Source of the DNA: Steroidobacteraceae bacterium
GTDB taxonomy: Bacteria > Pseudomonadota > Gammaproteobacteria > Steroidobacterales > Steroidobacteraceae
DNA length: 64,000 nucleotides
Reading direction: 5' to 3'
NCBI GenBank assembly: GCA_027531255.1
Contig: JAPZRU010000017.1
Location: 1-64,000, forward strand
The notes below the pieces were generated by a model, which ran no database searches, was not told the DNA's origin, and worked only from the letters and a program-made list of their open reading frames with translations. Within the stretch, counting starts at the first letter, position 1, and each line of letters opens with the position of its first letter. Positions 11,114 to 20,267 of the stretch are shown here, piece after piece. The translations under genes and the position numbers were made by a program.

Positions 11114-14100
11114 TCAGCCGACCCACGCGCGGGCGTTGCGGAACATGCGCATCCAGCCGCCGTCCTCGCGCCAGTCGTCCGGACGCCAGGAGTTCTGCAG
11201 CGCCCGGTAGACTCGCTCCGGGTGCGGCATCGTCGCGGTCACGCGGCCGTCCGCGCTCGCGACGGCGGCGATGCCGGCGGGCGAGCCGTTCGGATTGGCG
11301 GGATAGCGCGTGGCGACGCGCCCGTGGTTGTCGATCCAGCGGAGCGACACGCCGCGCGCGGCCGTCAGCGCGTCGAGGTCCGTGGCCGCGCGGAACAGCG
11401 CGCGGCCCTCGCCGTGCGAGACGACGATCGGCAGCCGCGAACCGGCCATGCCCGCGAAGAACGGCGACGGCGAATCGAGCACCTCGACCATCGACAGGCG
11501 GGCTTCGAAGCGTTCCGAGCGGTTCGTCACGAACCGCGGCCAGTGCGCCGTGCCGGGAATGATCTCGTGCAGCGCCGCGAGCATCTGGCAGCCGTTGCAG
11601 ACGCCGAGCGTCAGCGTATCGGGTCGTACGAACCAGGCCTCGAAGGCCTCGCGCGCGCGGGCGTTGAAGAGGATCGACTTCGCCCAGCCCTCGCCCGCGC
11701 CGAGCACGTCGCCGTAGGAGAAGCCGCCGCACGCCACCAGCGCGCGGAAGCCCTCGAGCGTCGTGCGGCACGACAGCAGGTCGGTCATGTGCACGTCGGC
11801 CGGCTCGAAGCCGGCCCGGTGCAGTACCGCCGCCATCTCGACGTGGCTGTTGACGCCCTGCTCGCGCAGCACCGCGACGCGCGGGCGGCTGCCCTTCGCG
11901 ACGTACGGGGCGGCGACGTCCTGCGCCGGGTCGTAGGTGAGCACGGCGTGCAGGCCGGGATCGGCTTCGTCGTCGAGCGCCCCGTGCTCCTCGCGTGCAC
12001 ACTCGGGGTCGTCGCGCAGTTCGCGCATCCGGAAGCTGGTCTCGGACCACGCCTTGCGCAGCGTGACGGTGCGTTCGTCGAGCAGCGCGCGGCCTTCGAG
12101 CGCGATGTGCACGCGCTGCTCCGCCGTGGGGCGACCGAGCGCGCGGAGGTGGCCCGCGAGACCGTGCCGCGTGAAGACGCCGATCACCGACGCGAGGTCC
12201 GCATCGCGCACCTGGAGCACCGCGCCCAGTTCCTCCGCGTAGAGCATCGGCACCGGCGACACGTTCGGGCCGAGGTCCACGTCGAGGCCGCACCGTCCGG
12301 CAAACGCCATCTCGGCGAGCGTGACGAACAGGCCGCCGTCCGAGCGGTCGTGGTAGGCGAGCAGCCACCCTGCGCGCGCGCACTCGCGGATCGCCGCGAA
12401 GAAGCCGCGGAGACACTGCGGGTCGTCGAGATCCGCGGGCACGTCGCCGAGGGCCCCGTAGACCTGCGCGAGGCACGAGCCGCCGAGGCGATTGCGGCCG
12501 CCGCCGAGGTCGACGAGCAGCAGCGTGGACGGGCCGCGGTCCAGCCGCAGCTGCGGCGTCAGCGTGCGCCGCGCGTCCGTCACCGGCGCGAATGCGGAGA
12601 CGATCAGCGAGACGGGCGCCCAGACGGAGCGCGGACCCTCGGGCGCGGTCCAGCCCGAGCGCATCGACAGGGAATCCTTTCCGACCGGGATCGCGATCCC
12701 GAGCGCGGGGCACAGTTCCTCGCCGACCGCTTTCACGGTGTCGAACAGCGTCGCGTCCTCGGCGGGATCGCCGCAGGCCGCCATCCAGTTCGCGGACAGC
12801 TTCACGTCGCCGAGCGTCTCGACGTCGGCGGCCGCGATGTTCGTGATCGCTTCGCCGACCGCGAGCCGCCCGGAGGCCGGGCCGTCGAGCAGTGCGACCG
12901 GCGTGCGCTCACCCATCGCCATCGCCTCGCCCGCGTCGGTCGCGTAACTGGCCAGCGTGACCGCGCAGTCGGACACGGCGACCTGCCACGGGCCGACGAG
13001 CGAATCGCGGCTCACGAGGCCGCCGACCGTGCGGTCGCCGATCGTGATCAGGAAGGTCTTGTCCGCGATCGTCGGCAGGCGCAGCAGGCGGAACGCCGCG
13101 TCGCGCACGTCGATGGCGTCCACCGCGAGGGGCTCGCGGGGGCGCGCCACGCGCTGCGCCATGCGGTGCATCTTCGGCGGCTTGCCGAGCAGCACGTCGA
13201 TCGGCAGATCGACCGGGCGGTTCGCGAACTGCGGATCGTCGACGACGAGGCGCCCGTCGTCGGTGAGTTCGCCCAGCACCGCGTACGGGCAGCGCTCGCG
13301 CTCGCACAGCGCCCTGAACGCGTCGAGCCGCGCGGGATCGATGCAGAGGACGTAGCGCTCCTGCGACTCGTTGCACCAGATCTCGAGCGGCGACATGCCC
13401 GGCTCGTCGTTCGGCACGGCGCGCAGGTTCACGCGCCCCCCGCGGTCCGAGTGCGCGACCGCCTCGGGGATCGCGTTCGACAGGCCGCCGGCGCCGACGT
13501 CGTGGATCAGCTGGATCGGGTTGTCGTTCCCCATCGCCCAGCAGCGGTCGATGACCTCCTGCGCACGGCGCTGGATCTCGGGATTGCCGCGCTGCACGGA
13601 AGCGAAGTCGAGATCGGCGTTCGAGGCGCCGCTGCCGACCGACGACGCGCTTCCGCCGCCGAGGCCGATCAGCATCGCGGGCCCGCCCAGCACGACGAGC
13701 TTCGAGCCGACCGGCACCTCGCCCTTGTGCACCTGCTCGCGGCGCACGGTGCCGAGGCCCCCGGCGATCATGATCGGCTTGTGATAGCCGCGCGTGACGC
13801 CGGGCGCGTCGCCGGCGACGCGCTGCTCGTAGGTGCGGAAGTAGCCGAGGATGCCGGGCCGGCCGAACTCGTTGTTGAACGCGCACGCGCCGAGCGGGCC
13901 GTCGAGCATGATCGCGAGCGGCGAAGCGATACGCGGCGAGCGCGCCTCGGGCGCCTCCCACGGCTGCACGAAGCCCGGGATCCTCAGGTTCGAGACCGTG
14001 AACCCGGTGAGGCCCGCCTTCGGCTTGGCGCCACGGCCCGTCGCGCCCTCGTCGCGGATCTCGCCGCCGGACCCGGTGGACGCGCCGGGGAACGGCGAGA

Positions 14101-15001
14101 TCGCCGTGGGGTGGTTGTGCGTCTCGACCTTCATCAGGATGTCGGCCGGTTCCTCGGCCCACACGTAGTCGTTCGTGCCGGCGCGCGGGAACCAGCGGCG
14201 CACGACGGGCCCGGCGATCACCGCGGCGTTGTCCTTGTACGCGGACAGCACGCCGCCCGGGCTCGCGGCGTGCGTGTTCCGGATCATCGCGAACAGCGAC
14301 TTCGGCTGCGCCTCGCCGTCGATCGTCCAGCTCGCGTTGAAGATCTTGTGGCGGCAGTGCTCGGAGTTCGCCTGCGCGAACATCATCAGCTCGACGTCGG
14401 TCGGGTCGCGCCCCGACGTGCGGTAGGCGTCCGCGAGGTACTCGATCTCGTCGGGCGACAGCGCGAGCCCGAGCCGCGCGTCCGCGTCCTGCAACGCGCG
14501 TCGCGCATCGCCGCCCAGCGTGACGGTCGCGAGCGCTCGCGGCGCGTGGGTAGCGAACAGCGCCCCGGCCTCCGCGAGGTCGAGGCACACCGCTTCCGTC
14601 ATGCGGTCGTGCAACGCGGTCGCGAGGTGGCGGAGTTCGGCAGGCGTCAGCGCGCGCTCCGCCTCGATCGAGTAGAGGGTGCCGCGCTCGATGCGGTGCA
14701 CGGCGGCCAGCCCGCAGACGTGGGCGATGTCGGTGGCCTTGCTCGCCCACGGCGAGATCGTGCCGGGACGCGGGATGACGACCACGGCCTGGCCCGGCGC
14801 CTCGCGGCCCGGCTCGGTGCCGTACTCGAGGAGCTTCGCAAGCACGGCCGACTCGGCGGGCGCGAGTGGGCGGGCGACGTCGACGAAGTGCTGGAACCGC
14901 GCGTGGACGGCCCGGACGGCGGGGTCGAGAGCCTGGAGGGCCGCCAGCAGCTTCTGGAGGCGGAAACGGGAGTGGGCCGAGGGCCCGGGCAGGACGAGCA
15001 T
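11114..15001 (-). CDS. purL: Phosphoribosylformylglycinamidine synthase (large single-chain PurL)
   Basis: PurL catalyses the ATP- and glutamine-dependent conversion of FGAR to FGAM in purine synthesis. At 1295 residues it is the long form typical of Gamma- and Betaproteobacteria, with an N-terminal linker domain, two AIRS-like halves and a C-terminal glutamine amidotransferase. Visible signatures include [16 protein letters not shown] with the glycine-rich region after it, GVCNGCQML with the nucleophilic Cys near residue 1140, and the His/Glu pair in SHGEGR. The neighbours purL, mltF and tadA are the classical trio, here separated by a DUF1820 gene, tagH and tRNA-Ser. Confidence 0.98.
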   Translation of the reverse strand: MLVLPGPSAHSRFRLQKLLAALQALDPAVRAVHARFQHFVDVARPLAPAESAVLAKLLEYGTEPGREAPGQAVVVIPRPGTISPWASKATDIAHVCGLAAVHRIERGTLYSIEAERALTPAELRHLATALHDRMTEAVCLDLAEAGALFATHAPRALATVTLGGDARRALQDADARLGLALSPDEIEYLADAYRTSGRDPTDVELMMFAQANSEHCRHKIFNASWTIDGEAQPKSLFAMIRNTHAASPGGVLSAYKDNAAVIAGPVVRRWFPRAGTNDYVWAEEPADILMKVETHNHPTAISPFPGASTGSGGEIRDEGATGRGAKPKAGLTGFTVSNLRIPGFVQPWEAPEARSPRIASPLAIMLDGPLGACAFNNEFGRPGILGYFRTYEQRVAGDAPGVTRGYHKPIMIAGGLGTVRREQVHKGEVPVGSKLVVLGGPAMLIGLGGGSASSVGSGASNADLDFASVQRGNPEIQRRAQEVIDRCWAMGNDNPIQLIHDVGAGGLSNAIPEAVAHSDRGGRVNLRAVPNDEPGMSPLEIWCNESQERYVLCIDPARLDAFRALCERERCPYAVLGELTDDGRLVVDDPQFANRPVDLPIDVLLGKPPKMHRMAQRVARPREPLAVDAIDVRDAAFRLLRLPTIADKTFLITIGDRTVGGLVSRDSLVGPWQVAVSDCAVTLASYATDAGEAMAMGERTPVALLDGPASGRLAVGEAITNIAAADVETLGDVKLSANWMAACGDPAEDATLFDTVKAVGEELCPALGIAIPVGKDSLSMRSGWTAPEGPRSVWAPVSLIVSAFAPVTDARRTLTPQLRLDRGPSTLLLVDLGGGRNRLGGSCLAQVYGALGDVPADLDDPQCLRGFFAAIRECARAGWLLAYHDRSDGGLFVTLAEMAFAGRCGLDVDLGPNVSPVPMLYAEELGAVLQVRDADLASVIGVFTRHGLAGHLRALGRPTAEQRVHIALEGRALLDERTVTLRKAWSETSFRMRELRDDPECAREEHGALDDEADPGLHAVLTYDPAQDVAAPYVAKGSRPRVAVLREQGVNSHVEMAAVLHRAGFEPADVHMTDLLSCRTTLEGFRALVACGGFSYGDVLGAGEGWAKSILFNARAREAFEAWFVRPDTLTLGVCNGCQMLAALHEIIPGTAHWPRFVTNRSERFEARLSMVEVLDSPSPFFAGMAGSRLPIVVSHGEGRALFRAATDLDALTAARGVSLRWIDNHGRVATRYPANPNGSPAGIAAVASADGRVTATMPHPERVYRALQNSWRPDDWREDGGWMRMFRNARAWVG

Positions 15002-15053
15002 CGAGGACTCGCGGCGACCGGCGAAACCGGGCGCGCAAGTCTACCGCAACGGG

Positions 15054-15389
15054 CTATTTCCGGGGCTCGGGACCCGGGGTCGGCACGGGCATCGGGAACT
15101 GGGCGATGTTGCCGCCCTCGTAGGCCGAGATCCTGGCCGTGCCCTGCTTCTTGACCTCGTCGATGCGCAGCACCGCGTGCAGCGGCAGGTAGGTGCGCTT
15201 GACGCCCGCGAACTCGGCCTTGATGCGCTCCTCGGTGGGGTCGACGACGACCGACGAGCGTTCGCCGAACACGAGGTCCTCGACCTCCACGAAACCGAAC
15301 AGCCCGCCGTGGCCGACCTTCTTCGCGTAGACCTCCCAGACCTTGCCCTGGAGCACGAAGACGACCTTGAAAATGTGACTGGCTGCCAT
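15054..15389 (-). CDS. DUF1820 family protein
   Basis: A 111-residue cytosolic protein that begins MAASHIFKVVFV and contains GKVWEVYAKKV, FGFVEVEDLVFGERSSVVVD and FAGVKRTYLPLHAVLRIDEV, the conserved core of the DUF1820 family known from Gammaproteobacteria. The molecular function is not known. I chose the ATG at 15389 because family members begin close to the HIFKVVF strand; an upstream in-frame ATG at 15419 would overlap the promoter of the divergent tagH. The C-terminus is a Pro-rich tail. Its stop lies 52 bases upstream of purL on the same strand, so it may be co-transcribed with purL. Confidence 0.88.
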   Translation of the reverse strand: MAASHIFKVVFVLQGKVWEVYAKKVGHGGLFGFVEVEDLVFGERSSVVVDPTEERIKAEFAGVKRTYLPLHAVLRIDEVKKQGTARISAYEGGNIAQFPMPVPTPGPEPRK

Positions 15390-15439
15390 CTCTCCGACCT
15401 GCCGGCGCGCTAGGTTTGCCATATTACAACGAGGGCCGG

Positions 15440-16774
15440 ATGGCACTACGACTGCGCGTGCTGGGCACGAAGGCCGAGCGACTCGGGCCCGCCTCGAGCC
15501 GCGTGTTCGGCGTGCACGGCGGCCGCATCGGCCGCGCCGCCGACAACGACTGGGTGCTGCCCGACCCGGAGCGCTTCGTGTCCGGCCACCACGCGTCCAT
15601 CGAGTACCGCGGCGGCCACTGGTTCCTGATCGACCGCAGTTCCAACGGCACGTTCGTCAACGGCGCCGCCGCGCCGCTCGGCCGCGATCGCGCCTTCGCG
15701 CTGAGCGACGGCGACCGGATCCGGATGGGCGAGTACGACTTCCTCGTCAGCGCGACGCCCGACAACGACTTCCCGCCGGAAGTCGCGGCCATGGCGGCGT
15801 ACGACGATGCGGCGATCGTACCCGACCTGGCCATCGCGACGCACGGTGACATCGGAGCCGAACTCGATCTCGCGCGCCTGCTCGCTGCCGGACCCGACCA
15901 GCCCCCGCCCGACGGCCCGGCGAGCAGCACTCCGACACCCGAGCCGCCACGACCGCTCATGCCGGATCCGCCGCCGCTACGCATCTCGGATGCCTATGGG
16001 CAGGCCGTCGAAATGCCGAGGCCTCGCCCTGCTCCAGAACCCGTGGCCGCGGGCCCGGCGGTCGCGCCGCCGGCCGCGGCGCGCGCCTCGAGCCTCGCGG
16101 GCGCCCGTGGCGGCCCGCGAGCCGACGGCGGACCGGCGCTGCAGGCGTTCTGCCGCGGCGCGGGACTCGATCCGAACGCGCTGCCGCAGGATGACCAGGT
16201 GCTCGTGATGACGGTCGCCGGCCAACTGCTGCGCGAACTGGTGCTCGGGCTGATGACCAGCCTGCAGCACCGCGCGGAGCAGAAGGACCGCTTCCAGGTC
16301 GCCGACACCGGCATCACGCCGGTTGACCAGAACCCGTTCCGCAGCGCCGGCAGCGTGGACGAACTGATGGCGCGGCTGCTCGCCGCGCGGTCGGCGCGCT
16401 ACCTGGCGCCGGTGGACGCGGTGCGGAGCGGCTTCGCCGACCTGCAGCGGCACGAGATCGCGACGGTGTCCGCGCTGCAGGACGCGGTCGCCGAGTACCT
16501 CGACCGGCTGCAGCCCGACAAGCTGGAGGCGCGGTTCGAGGCGAGCCTGAACCGCGGCGCCGCGGGCAGCGCCGGGAATCGCGCGAGGTACTGGGAACTG
16601 TACCGGGGCCTCTACCGCGTGCTGGCGCAGCCCACGCCGTCCGGGCTGCCGATCGCGTTCGCGGAAAAGTTCGCGCAGGCGTACGGGCAGGCCAGCGAGG
16701 AACTGAAGGCGGAAGCGAGGGGCACCGCAGAATTCGCCGGGGCGGTATCCATGCCGCAGTTCGGGAAGCGTTAG
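15440..16774 (+). CDS. tagH: Type VI secretion-associated FHA domain protein TagH
   Basis: The 444-residue protein starts with a forkhead-associated (phosphothreonine-binding) domain: GRIGRA at about residue 26, SGHHASIEY at about 46 and SSNGTFVNG at about 66. A Pro/Ala-rich linker follows, and then a C-terminal domain (about 230-430) with LRELVLGLMTSL, the NPFR segment and a helical tail, matching the type VI FHA family (Fha/TagH). In other bacteria this protein is phosphorylated by PpkA and promotes assembly of the secretion apparatus. No other type VI gene occurs in this window. ATG at 15440 is preceded by GAGGG; an upstream in-frame start at 15416 lacks a site and reads into the promoter zone. 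Confidence 0.88.
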   Translation: MALRLRVLGTKAERLGPASSRVFGVHGGRIGRAADNDWVLPDPERFVSGHHASIEYRGGHWFLIDRSSNGTFVNGAAAPLGRDRAFALSDGDRIRMGEYDFLVSATPDNDFPPEVAAMAAYDDAAIVPDLAIATHGDIGAELDLARLLAAGPDQPPPDGPASSTPTPEPPRPLMPDPPPLRISDAYGQAVEMPRPRPAPEPVAAGPAVAPPAAARASSLAGARGGPRADGGPALQAFCRGAGLDPNALPQDDQVLVMTVAGQLLRELVLGLMTSLQHRAEQKDRFQVADTGITPVDQNPFRSAGSVDELMARLLAARSARYLAPVDAVRSGFADLQRHEIATVSALQDAVAEYLDRLQPDKLEARFEASLNRGAAGSAGNRARYWELYRGLYRVLAQPTPSGLPIAFAEKFAQAYGQASEELKAEARGTAEFAGAVSMPQFGKR

Positions 16775-16800
16775 CGGACGCGCCGGCGGCGCTGGCGCGC

Positions 16801-16819
16801 CCGGGTTCGTCGAACCCGG
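16801..16819. other. 19-base perfect inverted repeat after tagH
   Basis: The arms CCGGGTTCG and CGAACCCGG flank a single T. It lies 27 bases after the tagH stop and could be a stem without a U-run, or a remnant of a tRNA T-arm (GGTTCGAACC-like). It is a visible dyad of unknown role. Confidence 0.4.
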
Positions 16820-16850
16820 TGGGTGCGTCCTCACGCCCTGTCCGCCGTAT

Positions 16851-16896
16851 CCCCCAACGAAAACGGGCCCCTGTCGGGGCCCGTTTTCGTTGGGGG
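16851..16896. terminator. Bidirectional rho-independent terminator (tagH / tRNA-Ser)
   Basis: A 21-base perfect stem (left arm 16851-16871, right arm 16876-16896) closes a 4-base loop. The core CGGGCCCC/GGGGCCCG is flanked by AAAA and TTTT, so each strand has a T-run right after the GC stem. It lies 5 bases beyond the 3' end of the minus-strand tRNA-Ser and 76 bases beyond the tagH stop, so it can stop transcription from both sides. Confidence 0.88.
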
Positions 16897-16900
16897 GGTA

Positions 16901-16992
16901 TGGCGGAGAGGGTGGGATTCGAACCCACGTGGAGCGCAATGCCCCCAACCGATTTCGAGTCGGTGCCGTTGTGACCGCTTCGGTACCTCTCC
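16901..16992 (-). tRNA. tRNA-Ser, anticodon CGA
   Basis: Read on the minus strand, the acceptor stem GGAGAGG (5' end at 16992) pairs with CCTCTCC, followed by discriminator G and an encoded CCA. The anticodon loop CTCGAAA gives anticodon CGA (16955-16957), which reads UCG serine codons. A long variable arm (type II) and the GTTCGAATCC T-loop are present. The gene is single-copy in this window and is followed immediately by the bidirectional terminator. Confidence 0.97.
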
Positions 16993-17025
16993 GGGAGGAC
17001 CCGGCCCTGGGGACCGGGAACCGGT

Positions 17026-17031
17026 ATTCTA
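17026..17031 (-). promoter_or_regulatory. Candidate -10 element for tRNA-Ser (TAGAAT)
   Basis: TAGAAT on the minus strand lies 33 bases upstream of the mature tRNA 5' end, a suitable distance for a short 5' leader processed by RNase P. It sits just before the divergent mltF start. No clear -35 is visible. Confidence 0.45.
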
Positions 17032-17036
17032 CACCA

Positions 17037-18488
17037 ATGGTTCGACTCGATGGCGCCCTCGGGGCGCACCGCCCTGCGGGGTCAGGCGGGCCCGCGGCAG
17101 CGCGCATCCGGGTGGGGCTCGCCGTGGTCGCGGCCGCGCTGCTCGGGACCTGCTCGCAGCGCCCGCCCGTGCTCGACCAGGTGCGCGAGCTCGGCGAACT
17201 GCGCGTCGCGACCCGGTCCGGGCCGACCTCCTACTACTTGGGTGTGAACGGGCCCGAGGGGCCCGAGTACGAGCTCGCCTCGCGCTTCGCGCGCGCGCTC
17301 GGCGTGCGGGCCGTGTTCCGGCCGGTTGCCTCGCCCGACGCGATCCTCGACGCGGTGGCCGAAGGGCGCGCCCACGTCGGCGCACCGGGACTGGCGATGG
17401 CCCCGGCCTGGCAGGGCCGTGTCGCCTTCTCCGTCCCCTACGAGACCGTGCGCCTGCACGTCGTGTACCGCCGTGACCGCCCTCGCCCGGCGCGGCTCGC
17501 CGATCTCGCCGGGGTCGAGGTCCAGGTCGCGGCCGGCAGCGCTCATGCGGCCGCGCTGGCCGAGGCTGCGCGAGCCGTGCCGGGGCTGCGCATCGTCGAG
17601 CGCGGCGACGCGGACACGCTCGACCTGCTCGACGACGTCTCGGCCGGGCGGATCGCCGCGACCGTCGCCGATGCGCACGAGTTCGCGCTGGGCCGCAACT
17701 TCCATCCCGAGCTGAGGGTCGGCTTCGACCTGCCGGGCGAACAGCAGCTCGGCTGGGTGCTGCCGCGCGACGACGAGCCCTTCGCCGCGCGGGTGGCCGC
17801 GCACTTCGAGTCCCTGCGTCCCGAGCTCGCTGCAATCATGGACCGCTACTACGGCGACACCGAGCGGCTCGACTACGTAGGCGCCCGCAACTTCATCCGG
17901 CACGTGCAGGAGCGCCTCCCGCGCCTGCGGCGCCATTTCGAGGAGGCCGCGGCCGAACTCGGCGAGGACTGGCGCGTGCTCGCCGCGATCGGCTACCAGG
18001 AATCGAAGTGGGATCCGGCGGCCGTGTCACCTACCGGCGTGCGCGGCGTGATGATGCTGACCGCCGACACCGCCGCGCGCATGGGCGTGAGCGACCGCGA
18101 GAACCCGCGCGAGAGCATCTTCGGCGGTGCGCGCTACTTCCGCACGATGCATCGCACGGTGCCCGAGCGGATTCCCGAGCCGGACCGCACGTGGTTCGCG
18201 CTCGCCGCCTACAACCTGGGCTATGGCAGCCTCGAGGACGGACGCATCCTCACGCAGATGCACGGCAAGGACCCGGACTCCTGGCAGGACGTGCGCGAGC
18301 ACCTGCCGCTGCTCGGCCAGGAACGCTTCTACTCGCAGGTGAAGCGCGGCTACGCGCGCGGCTGGGAGGCGGTGAAGTTCGTCGACAACGTGCGGAACTA
18401 TCTCGACATCCTGGAGTGGATGGCGCCGTCGGTGGCGCCGGCCACCCAGCTCGCGGCGCAGCCGGCGTCCGCCCGACCGGCCTCCTGA
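17037..18488 (+). CDS. mltF: Membrane-bound lytic murein transglycosylase F
   Basis: MltF cleaves peptidoglycan with formation of 1,6-anhydromuramyl ends. The 483-residue protein has an N-terminal signal or anchor (GLAVVAAALLGTCSQ), a periplasmic type-3 solute-binding domain (about 50-285) and a C-terminal lysozyme-like SLT domain. The catalytic Glu is in IGYQESKWDP, followed by the family motifs SPTGVRGVMMLT and ALAAYNLGYG. A lipobox-like LGTC is present, but Thr at -1 is unusual, so acylation is uncertain. The gene lies between purL and tadA, as in other Gammaproteobacteria. The ATG follows the tRNA-Ser promoter by only a few bases and has no clear ribosome binding site. Confidence 0.95.
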   Translation: MVRLDGALGAHRPAGSGGPAAARIRVGLAVVAAALLGTCSQRPPVLDQVRELGELRVATRSGPTSYYLGVNGPEGPEYELASRFARALGVRAVFRPVASPDAILDAVAEGRAHVGAPGLAMAPAWQGRVAFSVPYETVRLHVVYRRDRPRPARLADLAGVEVQVAAGSAHAAALAEAARAVPGLRIVERGDADTLDLLDDVSAGRIAATVADAHEFALGRNFHPELRVGFDLPGEQQLGWVLPRDDEPFAARVAAHFESLRPELAAIMDRYYGDTERLDYVGARNFIRHVQERLPRLRRHFEEAAAELGEDWRVLAAIGYQESKWDPAAVSPTGVRGVMMLTADTAARMGVSDRENPRESIFGGARYFRTMHRTVPERIPEPDRTWFALAAYNLGYGSLEDGRILTQMHGKDPDSWQDVREHLPLLGQERFYSQVKRGYARGWEAVKFVDNVRNYLDILEWMAPSVAPATQLAAQPASARPAS

Positions 18489-18510
18489 CGCGCGGCGGCA
18501 GGCAGCGCGC

Positions 18511-18530
18511 GGCGGCGGCAGGTCGCCGCC
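18511..18530. terminator. GC-rich hairpin between convergent mltF and tadA
   Basis: The arms GGCGGCG (18511-18517) and CGCCGCC (18524-18530) enclose a 6-base loop in the 63-base gap between two convergent genes. There is no T-run on either strand, so factor-independent termination is doubtful. Confidence 0.3.
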
Positions 18531-18551
18531 GCCCTCCCCCGGACCGGGCCC

Positions 18552-19022
18552 TCAGCTTCCGCGCTGCCCACCCGCGCGACGGGCTGCGAAGAAGCCCTTC
18601 AGCAATGCGCCGCACTCGTCGGCGAGCACGCCGCCGAACGCATCCACCGAATGATTGAGCGCGCGTGCGTGCGCGAGGTCGAAGGCGCTGCCGGCGGCTC
18701 CCTGCCGCGGATCCCACGCGCCGAAGACGACGCGCGCGACGCGCGCGTGCACGATCGCCGTCATGCACATCGGGCACGGCTCCAGCGTGACGTAGAGCGT
18801 CGCGCCACCGAGCCGATAGCTGCGCAGCCGCTCGCCCGCCGTGCGGAGCGCCAGCATCTCGGCATGGGCGGTCGGGTCGCAGCGACCGATCGGCTGGTTC
18901 CAGCCTTCGCCGACGACGCTGCCCTCGTGGACCACCAGCGCGCCGACGGGCACCTCGCCCTGCGCTTCCGCGCGTCGCGCGAGCTCGAGCGCGCGCTGCA
19001 TGTAGGTGAGGTCGGTCGACAC
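18552..19022 (-). CDS. tadA: tRNA-specific adenosine deaminase TadA
   Basis: TadA converts A34 to inosine in tRNA-Arg(ACG), which allows decoding of CGU, CGC and CGA. The 156-residue protein has the deaminase zinc site: His53-Ala-Glu55 (TAHAEML) and Cys83/Cys86 (PCPMC). The length is normal for the family. It converges with mltF and precedes nothing obviously co-transcribed; the glycosyltransferase upstream on the same strand ends 38 bases before the TadA start. The N-terminus MSTDLTYMQRAL matches the usual MxxxMxxAL pattern. Confidence 0.97.
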   Translation of the reverse strand: MSTDLTYMQRALELARRAEAQGEVPVGALVVHEGSVVGEGWNQPIGRCDPTAHAEMLALRTAGERLRSYRLGGATLYVTLEPCPMCMTAIVHARVARVVFGAWDPRQGAAGSAFDLAHARALNHSVDAFGGVLADECGALLKGFFAARRAGGQRGS

Positions 19023-19059
19023 GAACTCGCTCGCGAGGCACGGGCGGACGGAACGGAGT

Positions 19060-20193
19060 TTAGGCGGCAGACGGCGGCCTGCACACCCGTTGCCGGCGGA
19101 CCGGCCGCACGGTGGGCCGTGACTCGAGCAGCCCGTACAGTTCGCGCGCCCGCTGTTCGTAGGTGTGTTCGGCGAGTACGCGTCGCCGCGCGGCCTCGCC
19201 GACGAGCCGCGCCGCCTCGCCCGACAATCGCGCCACGACCTCCACGAGCTCCACGCCGGAGGCGACGGACAGGACCTCGTGGCCGGGCTCGAGGAATTCC
19301 TCGATGCCCTCCCACGCGCCGCAGACCAGGCAGGCGCCCACGCCGGCTGCCTCGAACAGGCGCGCCGAGGGCGACGAGTCGCCGGAGGACGCGGCGTGGT
19401 GGTCGAGGTTCAGCACGGCGCGCGTCGAGCAGTGGAACGCATCGAGGTCGCCTGCGTGGACGTCCCCGACGCAGCGCACGTTCGGCGCGAGGTCCGGGCT
19501 CGCGCCCCACCCGGTGCCACCGAGCACCAGCTTCAGCTCGGACAGGCAGCGGGCCGGCCCGAGGAAGAACTCGTGCACGCCCGCGTCGCGATCCGGCGAC
19601 CGCTCGCCCAGGTAGCCGAGATCGCCCACGAAGCGCACGTCCCGCGCGACCGGACGGTGAGCGTCGGGATCGAGCGCCTCGTGGATCGGCACGCATCGCC
19701 GCCCCCCGAGGCGCTCGTACTCCGCGATCAGCCGTGACCCGCCGCCGCGGGTCAGCACGACGTCGTAGCGGGCGAACGGCCGGCGCATCGTCTCTGGCCG
19801 ATCGCCGCGCAGTCGCTCCAGGGTCGCCCGCGGGTGAAGGTCCCAGAACACCACGCGCCGGTGCCCGGCAGCGAGCCCGGGCAGTTCCGACTCGACCCAC
19901 GCGTCGAGCGTCCCGGCGCCACTCGTCTTCACGAGGACGTCGGCGGCGCGAGCGGCCTCGAGTGCGCCGCTCGCGCCGTCCGCGGTCGCGGCGTACCGCG
20001 ATACCGCGACCCCACCGCAGTCCGCTGGATACCGGCCGACGCCGTGCTCGCCGAAGTCGGGCTCGTGGAAGGTCACGCGGCAGCCGAGATCTGCGAGCGC
20101 ACGCGCCACGCCGCGGCAGTAGACAGCGGCGCCGCTCGAGGCGGCCGGGTCGGCACCCGGCCCGAAGATCGCAACCGTAGGCAGTGCGGGCAT
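19060..20193 (-). CDS. CgeB-like glycosyltransferase
   Basis: A 377-residue soluble protein with a GT-B organisation. The N-terminal half starts with VAIFGPGADPAAS and the C-terminal half has NVRCVGDVHAGDLDAF, NLDHHA, SARLFEAAGVGACLV and EEFLEPGHEVL, which are the nucleotide-sugar-binding features of CgeB-type glycosyltransferases. Donor and acceptor are unknown. The start at 20193 has a CGGAGA site ten bases upstream; an alternative ATG lies 7 codons earlier. It follows the epimerase-like gene by 74 bases on the same strand, and the two are likely one transcription unit that modifies a glycan or small molecule. The pair is inserted downstream of tadA, outside the conserved purL-mltF-tadA order. 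Confidence 0.78.
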   Translation of the reverse strand: MPALPTVAIFGPGADPAASSGAAVYCRGVARALADLGCRVTFHEPDFGEHGVGRYPADCGGVAVSRYAATADGASGALEAARAADVLVKTSGAGTLDAWVESELPGLAAGHRRVVFWDLHPRATLERLRGDRPETMRRPFARYDVVLTRGGGSRLIAEYERLGGRRCVPIHEALDPDAHRPVARDVRFVGDLGYLGERSPDRDAGVHEFFLGPARCLSELKLVLGGTGWGASPDLAPNVRCVGDVHAGDLDAFHCSTRAVLNLDHHAASSGDSSPSARLFEAAGVGACLVCGAWEGIEEFLEPGHEVLSVASGVELVEVVARLSGEAARLVGEAARRRVLAEHTYEQRARELYGLLESRPTVRPVRRQRVCRPPSAA

Positions 20194-20267
20194 CGTCCGG
20201 TCTCCGTGCTGCATTCGGTCGAGCGCCGGGCGCGGGTCCGCGGTAGACCGCCCGACGGCCGCGACGG

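Noticed and set aside
10076-15154. Very long plus-strand open frame across purL
   Set aside because: It is antisense to a complete purL and has an Arg/Ala-rich composition caused by high GC. No domain or ribosome binding site supports it.
17023-17037. mltF as leaderless gene with TATTCT as -10
   Set aside because: The same bases read TAGAAT for the divergent tRNA-Ser, which fits a promoter better. Leaderless translation cannot be shown here.
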